Below are positions 17,643 to 28,466 of a DNA stretch of 64,000 nt, one piece after another. A program made the translations under genes and the position numbers. This stretch comes from Casuarina equisetifolia. Lineage: Eukaryota > Streptophyta > Magnoliopsida > Fagales > Casuarinaceae. The notes under the pieces were generated by a model. The model was not told the origin of the DNA, ran no database searches, and saw only the letters and a list, made by a program, of their open reading frames with translations. Location of the stretch: the NCBI GenBank assembly GCA_028551475.1, contig CM052360.1:1600501-1664500 (forward strand), read 5' to 3'. Numbering within the stretch: position 1 is the first letter of the stretch; each line of letters begins with the position of its first letter.

Positions 17643-18300
17643 TGATCTCAATCAAATCAAAAAACCGAAAACCACAGATCCCCCTTTTCCTCAACCGAAT
17701 TCCTCTAGCTCACGATCCAATTCAACAAACCACGATACAAATCTACACGAAGAACCAAAAGGCAATTCAACAAATCACACACAAATCTTCCCTAATCAGA
17801 CTTATCCATATTCACCAGATTACAAATCCCCTCTCCTTTTTTCTCAGAAATGAATCTTATCTGCGTCTCCTCGTTCACAATTCACACTCGCAACATCGAA
17901 GATCTCGAACATTTTTTCTTTTCTCATATTGAAAACAAACTCTCAAGAAAATGAAAAGCTAGACCAGCAACGAAGAGTTGAAATACCTTTCGAGGCGCGG
18001 CGGGACGTCGGCGCCGGAGCTGCTCGTTCTGATTCTGGCCTTTTCTCGATCGGTCTCCTCGATGCGCAGGCGACGGGACCAAACTAGAGCAAAGACACGC
18101 CTGTCCGTTGCACACATGCAATTTGTCAGTAAATTTTTTTTTTTCCCCTTAATTTCCTTATTTATTTCTCCCTTGAAAAAGAGAGCCAGCGTGGTGTCAG
18201 CCCTCCAATACCAAGCTTCCACGTAAGTCTCACAACTGCCTCCAAAAGAACCAGAACGAGGGTTTATGAGGGGTTGGAAAACATTAAGGCGAATCATTTG
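17643..18300 (-). promoter_or_regulatory. SEC24 5' leader with probable leader intron, and promoter
   Basis: Upstream of the SEC24 ATG the minus strand carries a GC-rich leader (about 17987-18100) ending in AAAG followed by GTATTT, a good donor at 17986-17981. The sequence between there and the ATG is T-rich on the sense strand and ends TTGATTGAG just before ATCAATGGC, which would serve as acceptor (coding exon from about 17646). A 5' untranslated intron is inferred. The same leader and donor are conserved in a second copy at 28740-28960, which supports this being a transcribed leader. The exact transcription start is not visible. Confidence 0.6.
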
Positions 18301-19620
18301 TTGTTAAACCCATTCCTTTCTTTTGTGATGGATCAATTATGGGATAATCACTGGGCTTTGTTCTGGAAAGTGCTGGCCCAAGGTGATTATGAGATCTAGT
18401 TGGGATTATATAGCTCAATTCAAAAAGAAAAATAGAAGAAAAAAATGAGTTTAAAGAAGTAAAGTGGTTTGTTATTTGCCTTAGATCGCAGATTTTGCAT
18501 TTAGACCAATTGACAATGACAATATATTTTTAATATCTTAATATAATAGTCTTTGATATATGTTCAAGTACCAATTTTTCTTCGTCGTTGACTTTAAAAA
18601 AGAAGATTGAACCTCTTTTTTACATCATATCAAAGTTTAAGCTTAAATACAACATTTTTGTTTTTATGAATATCAAATACAATAACTTGTCATGGACTAA
18701 GTTTTGCTAATCCTTGTCTTAATGTTCTATCACTTAATGAGATTTGGTTTGGTTGATTTCGAGGCTAGAGGAGATGAAATGATGGGTGGGCTTTTGGCTT
18801 GAGATTTGAGTTTAGATATAATGGGTAGTTGTACGGCCCAATTTAAATAAAATAAAAATAGAGAGTGAGATTTAAGTGAGTATTGTGTGGTTTATTATCA
18901 TGTTTGAAATAATAATTTTAACCTCTATTTAAAATGGATTTTTTAAGCCTCTTTGTTAAATAATAGTGATTTTGCTTTGTTAATACTTTAGCTTGAAATT
19001 CTTCTTATATCTTCAAAAAAAAAAATTTATCTTAAAAATTAATTTTAAAAGAGTATAACTAAATTCTTAGGTGTGAATAACATGTAAGAAGTTTCGTAAT
19101 AGGAATATCATTGTTCATTATGTTATCCATATTTAATGTAAACAAATATGCTAAAATAGTAATTGTTATACCTTATTAGTATATTGACATAATATCTTAT
19201 TTATACGTTCATGTGTTTTTATATCTTAATGATTGATTTAAAGGAAAAAAAAAATCATTTCTAGCATAATATTGAAATTTAGGTTCAAATCATTACATGC
19301 TAGGTTCTCTAGTCTCCATTGCCTTGTTTGTGGACTGACTTCTACTTAAAATAAGGGAATGTATTAAATAATAATTATCTTATATCATTAATATTCCTAG
19401 ATGTTTTAACATTATTCTCTCTAAATTATTGATTTGAAATGAGTATACTAAATCATTTCTAAAACTTACCAATGCTGTTGGGGATGGAAGATGATGAAAA
19501 CATTTCAACAAGAATATCCTGGCCTACTTTCGCCAAACTCTTTCATGGAATCCTTCACAATATTATTTCTACAGCTTAACTCCTCACATAACATAGGTAA
19601 TGTCACGTTTTTCATTGGTA
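18301..19620. other. AT-rich intergenic DNA, duplicated elsewhere in the window
   Basis: No gene is seen. Most of this stretch is a recognisable relative of 29000-30000 (shared phrases include the stretch from TTGAACCTCTATTTTACA to CAAAGTTTAAG). Its distal part (about 19060-19570) also resembles 48340-48915, including the ends reading ACAGCTTAACTYCTCAC. It belongs to the duplicated block that includes the SEC24 promoter. Confidence 0.6.
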
Positions 19621-19719
19621 TGGCTTAGCTCAACCTAAACAAAGAGGAACAGAGGGACTCGATATATTTTCTTCTTAAAATTCTACAATTGTGGGACAAC
19701 TTCACAGCAATTCACATTT

Positions 19720-19975
19720 AAAAACTAATACTTTTGGCTTGTTTGAAGTGGCATGGGCATCTAATGCTTGATCCTTATGCTGCTGCCATTTCTAATTGTT
19801 AGCTCCACAGATTGTTAGGAGTCCAAGAACTTGATGCCCTTCCAGCCAAGTTTCCCATCAAGAGACTCTGGGATGGAAAAGTGATTGTCTGACATGAAGC
19901 GGCTCTGATTAGGATGGGTTTCGGCAGAGAAAAAGGAAGGAGAGAAGCCATGGGGAAGAAGAAGGAAACTCTTTA
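19720..19975 (-). pseudogene. PnsB2-like (chloroplast NDH subcomplex B2) first-exon remnant, copy 1
   Basis: On the minus strand an ATG at about 19950 opens MASLLPFSLPKPILIRAAS, which looks like a chloroplast transit peptide, and runs on to a stretch resembling GKGIKFLESNN and VELRVRNGSSIRLR. This matches the N-terminal part of the galactose-mutarotase-like NDH subunit PnsB2 (NDF2) as I remember the family. The frame is shifted after about 55 codons and then stops, and no later exons follow. It is one of three such remnants, each on the 3' side of a DC1 gene. The family call is from memory and moderately sure; that it is a non-functional fragment is clear. Confidence 0.5.
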
Positions 19976-20870
19976 ACAGCTTCCGTTCAACTTTTTGCTT
20001 GCCTCATCCTTATACTCCAAATGCTTTATTTATTTGTGTTTTTGCCCTATGCTATTCGCCATATCTCCCTTCTTTTTCATTTATATTTTTGGTTTTGCTT
20101 GTTTATTTGAATTAGAAAAAGCAACCTGGGACGCAATTAAGGCAATTGCCACTAAACCTCCATATTTATGCACTTATCACTTTATTAAACATTTTGTTAA
20201 TATCCCACTATCAAACTTATGGAAAATTCAATGTATGGAGTATGTGGAACTCAAAATTTTATTAATATGAATGTTCATGTTCTCATAAACTTTTTAGATA
20301 AAATCTTTTAGGATTACAGTTGTCTTACAATTCAAATGAGTCATTAATACTTTAATGGAAGCAATGAAAAGGTTGTCTTCACCTCATTCTAGAAAGTGTC
20401 ACTAGAGGACATAATGTGCTTACCAAAATATATCTTCTTAATAGCCATCTCCACCTTCCCCTACAATAATGCTCCAAGAAAATTTGAAGATTTTGGGCAA
20501 AGTTTGTAGGTCCATCATTTAACATCTTTTAAAAGAAATGAAGATAATTGTTTTAATATCCTAGTGGAAGGACTCTATTAACAAATGTGGGGGCATTCTT
20601 CTTTCAAACACAAAAATATAAAGGAAAAAGAACAAAGTAGCAACAAAAAGAGTTAATCAAGAGTGAAATACTAACATAATTGTTGAAATTATAAACAAAA
20701 ATACAATAATTTCTTACATTATCCCATATCAACAAAATCAAAGGATTTGGCCCACTCTAAGCCTTTGTTCACATAAATTGCCATCATGCCTTTTTTTTTT
20801 TTTGTTTTTTTGGGTGGCCAAGCACACCGTTTCACCCTTATTATGAAATATAATCAACACCTACCCTATA
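19976..20870. other. Intergenic DNA 3' of DC1 gene 1, shared with copies 2 and 3
   Basis: No gene is seen. The stretch matches 24310-25510 and 30530-31090 in order, with shared phrases such as TAACATAATTGTTGAAATTATAAAC and CAATTGCCACTAAACCTTC. It includes the 3' untranslated region of the DC1 gene that ends at 20871. Confidence 0.6.
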
Positions 20871-22820
20871 TCATGATGTGCCTTCTTCTCCTTCAAAGTA
20901 TTTCCTTATTTCTCGTAAACAAGTGAACTCAAATAACGGTTGAAAATGAACAATAAATTTGCATTGAGTGCATTCTTGGGCCATGCCATCAAAGAAAGGC
21001 TTGACACAAGCATCACAATTGGGGGAGGAGCCAACTCTTGTTCGAACAAAACTGAGAGGATGTTTGTGATCATCATCCTTATAAGCACTTCCAACTTTGA
21101 TATATGAAAATCTTCCATAAACACATTCAATGTGAGCAGTAAAATTGCATTTTGAACAATAATAAAACCAATGTTTCGGATCTCTTTTTTCTTCACAAAT
21201 TAAGCAATAGTATTCTCCACACTTGTCTTCAACAGCATAGGTGAGTACAAGGGGATGTTCTTCATTTTCATGTCTAACTTTGAGTGGAAGAGTTATACAA
21301 TGATAACATAATGAGTAATCACAATCAGTGCACAGAAAGGAGCGATCTTTAGTACAAGCACTGCAACTCTTATTAGTGCTTATGGCAAGGAAGAGGGAGT
21401 GTTGATGACTAGGATGTGTCAAGGTTTGTGGAATTGAACAACAATGAACGTCCATGTTAAAGTGACACTGTCTACAATTGTAGGTGAAGCCATTGCATAT
21501 ACGACGACAAGTGTCACAATAGAATATGCCATTATTATAAGGTGCTCGAGAAAGGAGAGTGAGAGTGTGATGATGTTGCGGGTGTCGCTTTTCTCTTGGC
21601 AATCTAGCACATGCGGAATGAATAAAGATATTGCATTTTGCACAACGGTAAAATGGTGGAGCTTGGATGAATCGCATACAGACATCACAAATTTTATCTT
21701 CTTCAAGTTGCTCGTTACTGAGAATTAGATCATGTATATGGATCTCTGCTAGGGGCATCTCTTCCACATTATGGGTAACCAAAGCCACAGGCTCTTTAGT
21801 TTCATCTCTAAGCCAAAATTTGTCTGTGCAATGCAAATCTGCGATGAAATCACATACCTGACAACAGTAGGCTGCATAATCTGTATTCACCCTTTTTCTA
21901 CAGATGTTGCAGGAGAGATTGTGAAAATCCTTGAGTGGACGAAGAGGAAAGGTGAAAAAGAGGGGGTGTTCATGGTTTAAAATTCTGATGGAATGTGAAA
22001 ACCGACTACACCTGCCATGGACTAAGATTCGACAAATGGTACATTGAGAAGCGAGGTCCCGACCTTCCATACCACAAACTTGGCAAGTGAAGTGGAAGTT
22101 TCCCTTAACAGGAACAATCGCATGTGGTTGGCACTTGAAAGGATTACTAACAGGCCAACTGTTAGCACAAGTGATATCAAGGATGAATTCACCAGCAACG
22201 TTACTATAACAGATGCAATTGGCGCATCTTTTCCCACAAATGTTACAACGAGGGAAACTATGCACTCCTGTCATTGAATTGTGTTTCCTCATAGCCAGCT
22301 CCATAACAAAGGTGTCATTTGGGACATATAGTGGATGTTGTGTTCGGAGAGGCAAGTGAGCACATGATTTGTGGAATAGTAAGGGGCAGTGAGAGGCAAA
22401 GCACTTGTATGCAGGACCTACTACTAATGGCTCATTGCACGCAAAGCAAACAACTTTCTTGTTCTCATAATTTCTCGGCTTTTCTTCGTCTTCAAAGATC
22501 AACCCATGCCCCGGGCCGCAATGAAGAATAAGTGTTTGGAGGTGTTCATCCACCTCTTGGGAGTTGTCTTTGCGTGCATTCGACACATATTCTACCTGGA
22601 GGCATGATATGTGAATGAGAAGGCCGCAAGAGATGCATTTGAATGCGGGAGGAAGTAATATCGACTTCTGGCACATTGGACATGTAAGCTCCTCTCTCCC
22701 ATCATTTTCCACCTTTTCTACCATCACTATTTCTCGGTGGTTGCATCCTCTGGACTGTATTCGCTTGGGTTGGAAAAACAAGTTGTCGAAGGCCTTTCTA
22801 ATACAAAGCTCAATCTCCAT
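20871..22820 (-). CDS. DC1 (C1-like) Cys/His-rich protein, copy 1
   Basis: An intronless gene for 649 residues. DC1 proteins are a large plant-specific family with many Cys/His zinc modules related to C1 domains. Some members respond to hormones, pathogens or stress, but no biochemical role can be given. Repeated CxxC pairs each followed by a spaced His and Cys run the whole length, for example CPMCQKSILLPPAFKC, CFACNEPLVVGPAYKC, CQVCGMEG, CNICRKRV, CDVCMRF, CDTCRRIC, CLICEEKR and CDACVKPFF: about nine or ten modules. I chose ATG 22820 (MEIELCIRK) because copies 2 and 3 align from there. An upstream in-frame ATG at 22934 would add only Arg/Glu repeats encoded by a CT microsatellite. There is no signal peptide or membrane segment, so it is probably intracellular. 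Confidence 0.88.
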   Translation of the reverse strand: MEIELCIRKAFDNLFFQPKRIQSRGCNHREIVMVEKVENDGREELTCPMCQKSILLPPAFKCISCGLLIHISCLQVEYVSNARKDNSQEVDEHLQTLILHCGPGHGLIFEDEEKPRNYENKKVVCFACNEPLVVGPAYKCFASHCPLLFHKSCAHLPLRTQHPLYVPNDTFVMELAMRKHNSMTGVHSFPRCNICGKRCANCICYSNVAGEFILDITCANSWPVSNPFKCQPHAIVPVKGNFHFTCQVCGMEGRDLASQCTICRILVHGRCSRFSHSIRILNHEHPLFFTFPLRPLKDFHNLSCNICRKRVNTDYAAYCCQVCDFIADLHCTDKFWLRDETKEPVALVTHNVEEMPLAEIHIHDLILSNEQLEEDKICDVCMRFIQAPPFYRCAKCNIFIHSACARLPREKRHPQHHHTLTLLSRAPYNNGIFYCDTCRRICNGFTYNCRQCHFNMDVHCCSIPQTLTHPSHQHSLFLAISTNKSCSACTKDRSFLCTDCDYSLCYHCITLPLKVRHENEEHPLVLTYAVEDKCGEYYCLICEEKRDPKHWFYYCSKCNFTAHIECVYGRFSYIKVGSAYKDDDHKHPLSFVRTRVGSSPNCDACVKPFFDGMAQECTQCKFIVHFQPLFEFTCLREIRKYFEGEEGTS

Positions 22821-22821
22821 C

Positions 22822-22864
22822 CTCTCTCTCTCTCTCTGTCTCTCTCTCTGTCTCTCTCTCTTTA
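22822..22864. repeat. CT/GT microsatellite in the DC1-1 leader
   Basis: CT dinucleotide runs interrupted by GTs lie immediately upstream of the chosen DC1-1 start. Read on the minus strand they are GA repeats typical of plant 5' leaders. If translated from the upstream ATG they give a RERQRERQ run, a reason to prefer the downstream start. Confidence 0.75.
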
Positions 22865-22979
22865 ATCTCTTATCAAGGACATGCACGCACAAGTGAGAAG
22901 GGGGTGGTATTTTGTGAACTCTTTGGGAGCGCACCCCTTAAGTACCAAAGTCCGAAAACATGTCTTGTCTAATTTTGTC

Positions 22980-23720
22980 CCAAACTAACTTGAAGGAGAA
23001 CAAGGCAAAAAGCTTATGTTGTGCCCAAATTTTATTACTTTGTCCCAAGAATCTTCAATTGGGAAAAAAGAAAAGGAAAAAGAAAAGAAAAGAAAAGAAA
23101 AGAAAAGAAAAGAAAAGAAAAGAAAAGAAAAGAAAAGAAAAGAAAAAGAAAAAGAAAAGCAAAACAAAACATGTACTATTTGCTCAGTCTCATTGCGTTG
23201 TACCGAGCAACTTCAAGGATACGAAAAAGAAAAGACAACCACTTTGCAGTGGCCAAATCTCATTTCATTTTCGCAAGCATCTTGAAGAAGAAAAGCACAA
23301 AACACTTACTTTTGCCCAATTTCATTGCTTCATACCAAGCAGCTTCGGGGATACAAAAAAGACAGGACAACCAATTTGCAATGGCCAAATTCCACCTCTC
23401 TCCCAAGCAACTTGAAGAAGAAAAAAGCAAACCAACTTGCGTTTTCTCAAGTCCCCTAGCTTGTGCTTAGAAATTTTAAAGAGAAAAAGACTGAAGCTTT
23501 GCAGCAGTGCCAAGAACAAAATATTTCTAGTGATTGTACTTTGTGCTATTTTAAGCCAAATAACTTCAAGTAGAAAAAAGAAAAAATAAAAATTTTTGCG
23601 GAAGATGAATTTTCACTCTTTGCACCAAACAATATCAAAGAGAAAAATGCACATTATTTGGTTGTTGAACTTTATTATTTCATGTTGAAAAATAATAAGA
23701 ACTAATGATGGAAATATATT
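22980..23720. repeat. A-rich repeat module upstream of DC1 gene 1 (about 65-bp units)
   Basis: A recurring unit with the core AACTTGAAGGAGAAAAAAGC, followed by a CTTTGCCCAATTTCATTGCTTC-like half, restarts at about 22988, 23050, 23205, 23275, 23338, 23408, 23470, 23563, 23628 and 23690. The spacing is about 60-75 bp except where an AAAAG expansion lengthens it. The units have diverged strongly. The block lies directly 5' of DC1 gene 1, and related blocks lie 5' of copies 2, 3 and 4, with others standing alone. It holds open frames rich in Lys/Arg, but these are low-complexity artefacts. Confidence 0.7.
23081..23159. repeat. AAAAG pentanucleotide microsatellite
   Basis: About twelve nearly perfect AAAAG repeats sit inside one of the A-rich units of the upstream module. 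Confidence 0.95.
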
Positions 23721-23729
23721 GTAGTTTTG

Positions 23730-24110
23730 ATTACTTTTTTTTTTTACAACTTCAAAATTTGCTTTTTAGCTCATTTTCTTTACTTTTACCTTCAGATTCT
23801 ATAATATAAATACAATTTTTTAACGTGAGAAAGATATTATCCCTCATAAAATTCGTGATTCATGTTATATGAGAAGGAATTACTTGCATGCGAATGTTAT
23901 TTTTTGGTGCGTCCACTTTTTGACCAAACTTTTGAATTCTAAAGTTGAAATGTATCGTCCTTTTAAAAGATAGGCCTTCAAATGGCTTTAACACAATAAA
24001 GTTATTCTTTTGACAGTGACAACAAATACCATCAATTACAAAATGAGGCCTATCATTACATTCTAAGCTTATTTATGGATAAAAAAAAAAGAAGCAAAAG
24101 GTACATGAAC
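23730..24110. repeat. Second repeat module (module B), copy 1
   Basis: This block contains GTCCTTTTAAAAGATAGGCC and AGGCCTATCATTA phrases. It recurs at 34555-34910, 40440-41480 (interrupted) and 46850-47230, each time just after the A-rich module. No gene is seen in it. Confidence 0.65.
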
Positions 24111-24300
24111 TTACGTAGGCAACCATTGGAACATTGTTAGACTCCAAGAGCTTGATGCCTTTTCGACCAAATTTCTCATGAACAGACTCTTGTATGGAGA
24201 GGGTGGCTGCCTGAGATGAAGCGGCCCTTCTTAGGTTTGGTTTTGGCAGAAAGGAGGAAAGGAGGAAAGGAGAGAAGCCATGGAAGAAGAAAGAAACTCT
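24111..24300 (-). pseudogene. PnsB2-like first-exon remnant, copy 2
   Basis: The minus strand carries ATGGCTTCTCTCC at about 24280 with a frameshift about ten codons in. In the shifted frame it continues as LPKPNLRRAAS, ESVHEKFGRKGIKLLESNN. Same fragment as copies 1 and 3; truncated after about 55 codons. Confidence 0.5.
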
Positions 24301-25512
24301 TAACGGTTTCCACGCATGACTCTTCTACTTGCTTCATCCTTACACTCCAAATACTTTGTTTGTTCGCTCGTCGTTTATGTTTTCGCCTTATGCTATGTGC
24401 TTTATCTCACTCCTTTTTTTTTTCCTTGTCATTTTTCTTTTTGGTGGTTTGCTTGTTTGAATTAGAGAAATCAACCTCGACACAATAAACCAATAGCCAC
24501 TAAACATTCAAATTTATGCACTTATCACTTGATTAAACCCTTAGCTAATATCCACTATCAAACTTATGGTAGATTAAATGTGGGAAGTATATTAAACTTA
24601 AAAATTGATCCTTATTACGAATGTATGTTCATATTCTTATAACCTTTCTCTAAAGGATCTTTTAAGATTTCAGTTGTCTTACGATTTGAAAGTTGAAAAA
24701 AATGGGTCATCACTACTTTAGTGGAAGCCATGGAAAGGTTTTCTTTTGATGAAGAGGGGTGGAAGTGCCTAAAAGGAAGCACTAAATTTTCTTTCCCCCG
24801 CCCCCCTATTTTTTTTTTTTTTGTTGTTGTGAATTTGGTTGAGTGACGGATGTGGATGCTTATGATAATGTGAGTGCAAAGATCTTTTGTTTGAATCATG
24901 AGTGTTTTTTCCATTATTGAGTTCAACAAAAGACATTTAAGCTATCCGGAAAAGGAAATAGTCTTTACCTCATTCTATAGTGTCACAAGTAAATCCTTCC
25001 ACCATAGTGAGGGTATGATTAGAGGACATAATGTGGCAACCAAACATATCTTCTTGAGAGTCATCCCTAACTTCCATTATAAGAGAGCTCAAAGAAAATT
25101 TGAAGTCTAGCCTAAGTTTGAAGGTCCATCATTTCGCCTCTTTTTGAGATATGTTGTAATATAATGGTCAATATTTAACATTTTTTAAAGAAATGAAAGT
25201 AATTGTTTCAATATCCTAGTGGAAGGACTTTATCAACGAATATGGGGAATTCTCCTTTCAAACACAAAAATTTAAAGGTAAAAAAAGAAAGTAACAAACA
25301 AAAGAGTTAAATCAAGATTGAAATACTAACATAATTGTTGAAATTATAAACACAAGTACAATAATTTCTTACCCTATCCTATATTAACAACATCAGAGGA
25401 TCTTTTCCACTATAGGCTTTTGTTCACATAAATTGCCATTCTGCCTTTTGTTTTGCGGTGAAGCACGCCATTTTCACTCTCATTGTGGAATATAATCAAT
25501 GCACACCCTAGC
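24301..25512. other. Intergenic DNA 3' of DC1 gene 2
   Basis: No gene is seen. The stretch is homologous to 19976-20870 and contains the DC1-2 3' untranslated region. It has a poly-T run near 24808. Confidence 0.6.
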
Positions 25513-27489
25513 TTATGATGTGCCTTCTTCCCCTTTGAAGTGTTTACTTATTTCTTGTAAACAAGTGAGCTTATATAGTGGTTGAAAATGGACATTAAAT
25601 TTGCATTGAGTGCATTCTAGGGCCAGACTATTAAGAAAAGACTTGCCACAAGCATCACAATTGGGGAAGGAGCCAACCCTTGCTCGAACCAAATTGAGAG
25701 AATGCTTGTGATTATCATCCTTATAAGCACCTCCAACTTTGATATATGGAAATCTTCCATAAATGCATTCAATGTGAGCAGAAAAATTGCATTTTGAACA
25801 ATAATAGAACCAGTCTTTCAGATCTCTTTCTCCTTCACAAATTAAGCAATAGTATTCTCCATACTTGTCTTCAACAACATAGGTGAGTTCAAGAGGATGT
25901 TCATCATGCTGATGTCTAACTTCGAGTGGAAGAGTTATACAGTGATAACATAACGAATAGTTGCAATCAATGCATAGAAAGGAGCTTTGGCTTTGACAAG
26001 CATTGCAAGATTTTTCAGACCTTATGGCAAGGAAGAGGGGGTGTTGGTGACTAGGATGTGTCTGGACTTGGGGAATCGAACAACAATGAATGTCAATATT
26101 AAAGTCACAAAGTTCACAATTGTAGGTGAAGCCGTTATGGTGACGGTAACAAACACTACAACAGAATATGCCATTCAGGTAAGGTGCTCGAGAGAAGAAA
26201 GTGAGAGTGTGATGATGTCGTGGGTGTCGCCTCTCTCTTGGCAATCTAGCACACGCAGGATGAAGAAAGAAACTGCATTTTACACAATGGTAAAATGGTG
26301 GAGCCCGAATGAATTGCATACAAACATCACAAACCTTATGATCCATGAGTTGCTCGTCATTTAGAATTAGATCATGTGGATGGATCTCCGCTGGGGGCAC
26401 CTCCTCCACATCATGGCTTACCAAAGCCATGGACTCTTCAGATTCATCTCTAAGCCACAGTGAATCTGTGCAGTGCAAATGTGCGACGAAATCACATACC
26501 TTACAAGAGTAGGCTGCATACTCTGCATTCATCCTTTTTCTACAGACGTTGCAGGACAAATTGTGAGAATCCTTGAGTGAACGAAGAGGAAAGGTGAAAG
26601 AGAGGGGGTGTTCATGGTTTAAAATGCTGACGGCGCGTGAAAATCGACTACAATTGCCGTGGACTAAGAGTCGGCAAGTGGTGCATTGAGAAGCGAGGTC
26701 CCAACCTTCCATACCACAAACTTGGCAAGTGAAGTGGAAGTTTCCCTTGATAGGAATGACCGCATGTGGTTGGCAATCATAAGGATTACTAACTGGCCAA
26801 CTCTTAGCACATGTAACGTCAAGGACAAATTCACCTGCAATGTTCTTATAATAGACACAATTAATGCACCTTTTACCACAGATGTTGCAATGATTCAAAC
26901 TTTGCATGCGTTCTCTCATAGCCAGCTCCATAACAAAGGTGTCATTTGGGACATATAGAGGATGTTTTGTTTGCCGAGACAAGTGAGCACATGATTTGTG
27001 GAAGAGCAAGGGGCAGTAGGAGGCAGAGCACTTGTATGCAGGACCCGTCACTAGTGGCTCGTTGCAGGCGAAGCAGACAACTTGCTTGTTCTCATAATAT
27101 CGCGGCTTTTCTTCTTCTTCAAGGATCAATCCATGCCTCGGGCCGCAATGGATAAAAAGGGTTTGTAGGTATTCATCCCACTCGAGGTAGACTGTTATAC
27201 CTTTTTTGTCATATTTCCACACTTCTTCTACTTGGAGGCATGATATGTGAATGAGATGGCAGCAGATCTGGCACATGAGAGCAGGAGGAAGTAATATCGC
27301 CTTCTGGCACAGCAGACACGTAACTTTCTCTCTCCCATATTTTCTCACCATAATTAGTACCGTCGCTTCTGCCATTGTTGTTCGCCGGTGGTCGCATCCT
27401 TCGGACTGTTTTCGCTTGGGTCGGAAAAGCAACATTTTGAAGGCCTTTCTAATAAGAAGCTCAATCTCTATCTTGTCTCTCTCTCTCAT
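25513..27489 (-). CDS. DC1 (C1-like) Cys/His-rich protein, copy 2
   Basis: Intronless gene of the same family and module order as copies 1 and 3, about 658 residues from the ATG at 27489. At the position of the family start (MEIEL in copies 1 and 3) this copy has ATA, reading DKIEIELLIRK. Translation must begin upstream at ATG 27489 (MRERDK) or 27513 (MSLREI), adding a few residues to the N-terminus. An even longer open frame reaches 27660, but that part is leader sequence shared with the other copies. The C-terminus (EEGTS) matches copy 1. Every CxxC pair I checked is present, so the protein should fold like its relatives if made. Confidence 0.82.
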   Translation of the reverse strand: MRERDKIEIELLIRKAFKMLLFRPKRKQSEGCDHRRTTMAEATVLIMVRKYGREKVTCLLCQKAILLPPALMCQICCHLIHISCLQVEEVWKYDKKGITVYLEWDEYLQTLFIHCGPRHGLILEEEEKPRYYENKQVVCFACNEPLVTGPAYKCSASYCPLLFHKSCAHLSRQTKHPLYVPNDTFVMELAMRERMQSLNHCNICGKRCINCVYYKNIAGEFVLDVTCAKSWPVSNPYDCQPHAVIPIKGNFHFTCQVCGMEGWDLASQCTTCRLLVHGNCSRFSRAVSILNHEHPLSFTFPLRSLKDSHNLSCNVCRKRMNAEYAAYSCKVCDFVAHLHCTDSLWLRDESEESMALVSHDVEEVPPAEIHPHDLILNDEQLMDHKVCDVCMQFIRAPPFYHCVKCSFFLHPACARLPRERRHPRHHHTLTFFSRAPYLNGIFCCSVCYRHHNGFTYNCELCDFNIDIHCCSIPQVQTHPSHQHPLFLAIRSEKSCNACQSQSSFLCIDCNYSLCYHCITLPLEVRHQHDEHPLELTYVVEDKYGEYYCLICEGERDLKDWFYYCSKCNFSAHIECIYGRFPYIKVGGAYKDDNHKHSLNLVRARVGSFPNCDACGKSFLNSLALECTQCKFNVHFQPLYKLTCLQEISKHFKGEEGTS

Positions 27490-27619
27490 CTCTCTAATCT
27501 CTCTCAAGGACATCCTCACACAAGTGAGAAGAGGGTGGTATTGGTGTGAACCCTTTGGGAGCACACTCCTTAAATACCAAAGTCCAAAAACCTTGTCCTT
27601 CAAGGCAGTTCTTCTTGCC

Positions 27620-28250
27620 GATTGTTCAACTTTGTCCCCAGCTAACTTGAACGAGAACAAAGCAAAACGCTTATGTTTTGCCCAATTGTACTACTTTGTT
27701 CCAAGAATCTTCAATTAGGAAACAAAAAGAAGCTAAACATGTACTCTTTGTCTGGTCTCATTGTGTCATACCAAATTCCATTTTTTTCTTGCAAGCAACT
27801 TGAAGAAGAAAAAAGCAAAATACGTATTCTTTGTCCAATCCATTGCTTCGTTCCAAGCAGCTTCGTGGATATAAAGGAAAAAAAAAAAAGAAAAAAAGAC
27901 AACTGCCTTGCAATGGCTAAATGCCACTTCTCTCTCCCAAGCAACTTGAAGGAGAAAAAAGCAAACCCACTTGTGTTTTCTCAAGCTCACTATCTTGTGC
28001 TTAGCAATTTTAAAGAGAAAAAGCCTAAGATTTGTAGCTATGACAAGAACAAAAGATTTGCAGTGATTGTACTTTATACTGTTTTAAGCTAAGTAACTTT
28101 AAGTAAAAAAAAAAAAAAGTTTTGCAGCCAATGATTTTTTACTCTTTGTATCAATCAATATTCAAGGGAAAAATGCACATTATTTTTGGTTGTTGGACTT
28201 GATTACTTCACGCTATGTAATTTCTAATAAAAAAATAAAAAATTTGCAGT
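27620..28250. repeat. A-rich repeat module upstream of DC1 gene 2
   Basis: Same ~65-bp-unit module as at 22980-23720, with units starting near CAACTTGAAGGAGAAAAAAGC at about 27940. It starts at the end of the DC1-2 leader. Confidence 0.7.
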
Positions 28251-28259
28251 GATTTTACT

Positions 28260-28466
28260 GCTTACTATTACAGCTCCATTCGTCTTCCCTCCAGGCTTTA
28301 TCCATTTATACGGCATATTGAATATTTCGTTTCAGTTAGCAGAATTTACTCGTGTTGGTGCAGGGTGATCTCCAGTTCTTTCTGGTATCCTTCTGTCTCA
28401 GAAATGAAAATATAGCTTTTGATGTTCCATCTCAAATTTCTGATGTGATACTGAATACAATACCCG
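28260..28466 (+). pseudogene. SERINC gene fragment (parts of exons 3-4 and following intron)
   Basis: The sequence from CTCCATTCGTCTTCCCTCCAGGCTTT onward matches the SERINC exon 3 end (53258-53305) and the first bases of the following intron. It then jumps to the exon 4 sequence (CTCGTGTTGGTGCAGGGT, 53552-53570) and on through intron 4, where it matches to about 53695. About 210 bp of the original intron are missing at a junction marked by CAGCAGAA-like microhomology, so this is a genomic deletion and not a spliced copy. It reads in the plus direction and then abuts the copied SEC24 5' region. Confidence 0.8.

Noticed and set aside
22821..22934. N-terminal extension of DC1-1 (Arg/Glu repeats)
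   Set aside because: It is encoded by a CT microsatellite in the leader and has no counterpart in copies 2 and 3.
23016..23470. Three overlapping plus-strand frames rich in Lys and Arg
   Set aside because: They come from the AAAAG repeat and A-rich units. Other copies of the module do not keep the frame and there is no domain.
22980..23720. CRISPR-like array because of regular ~65-bp spacing
   Set aside because: The repeats are degenerate over their whole length with no identical repeat and unique spacer pattern, and the genome is a plant's.
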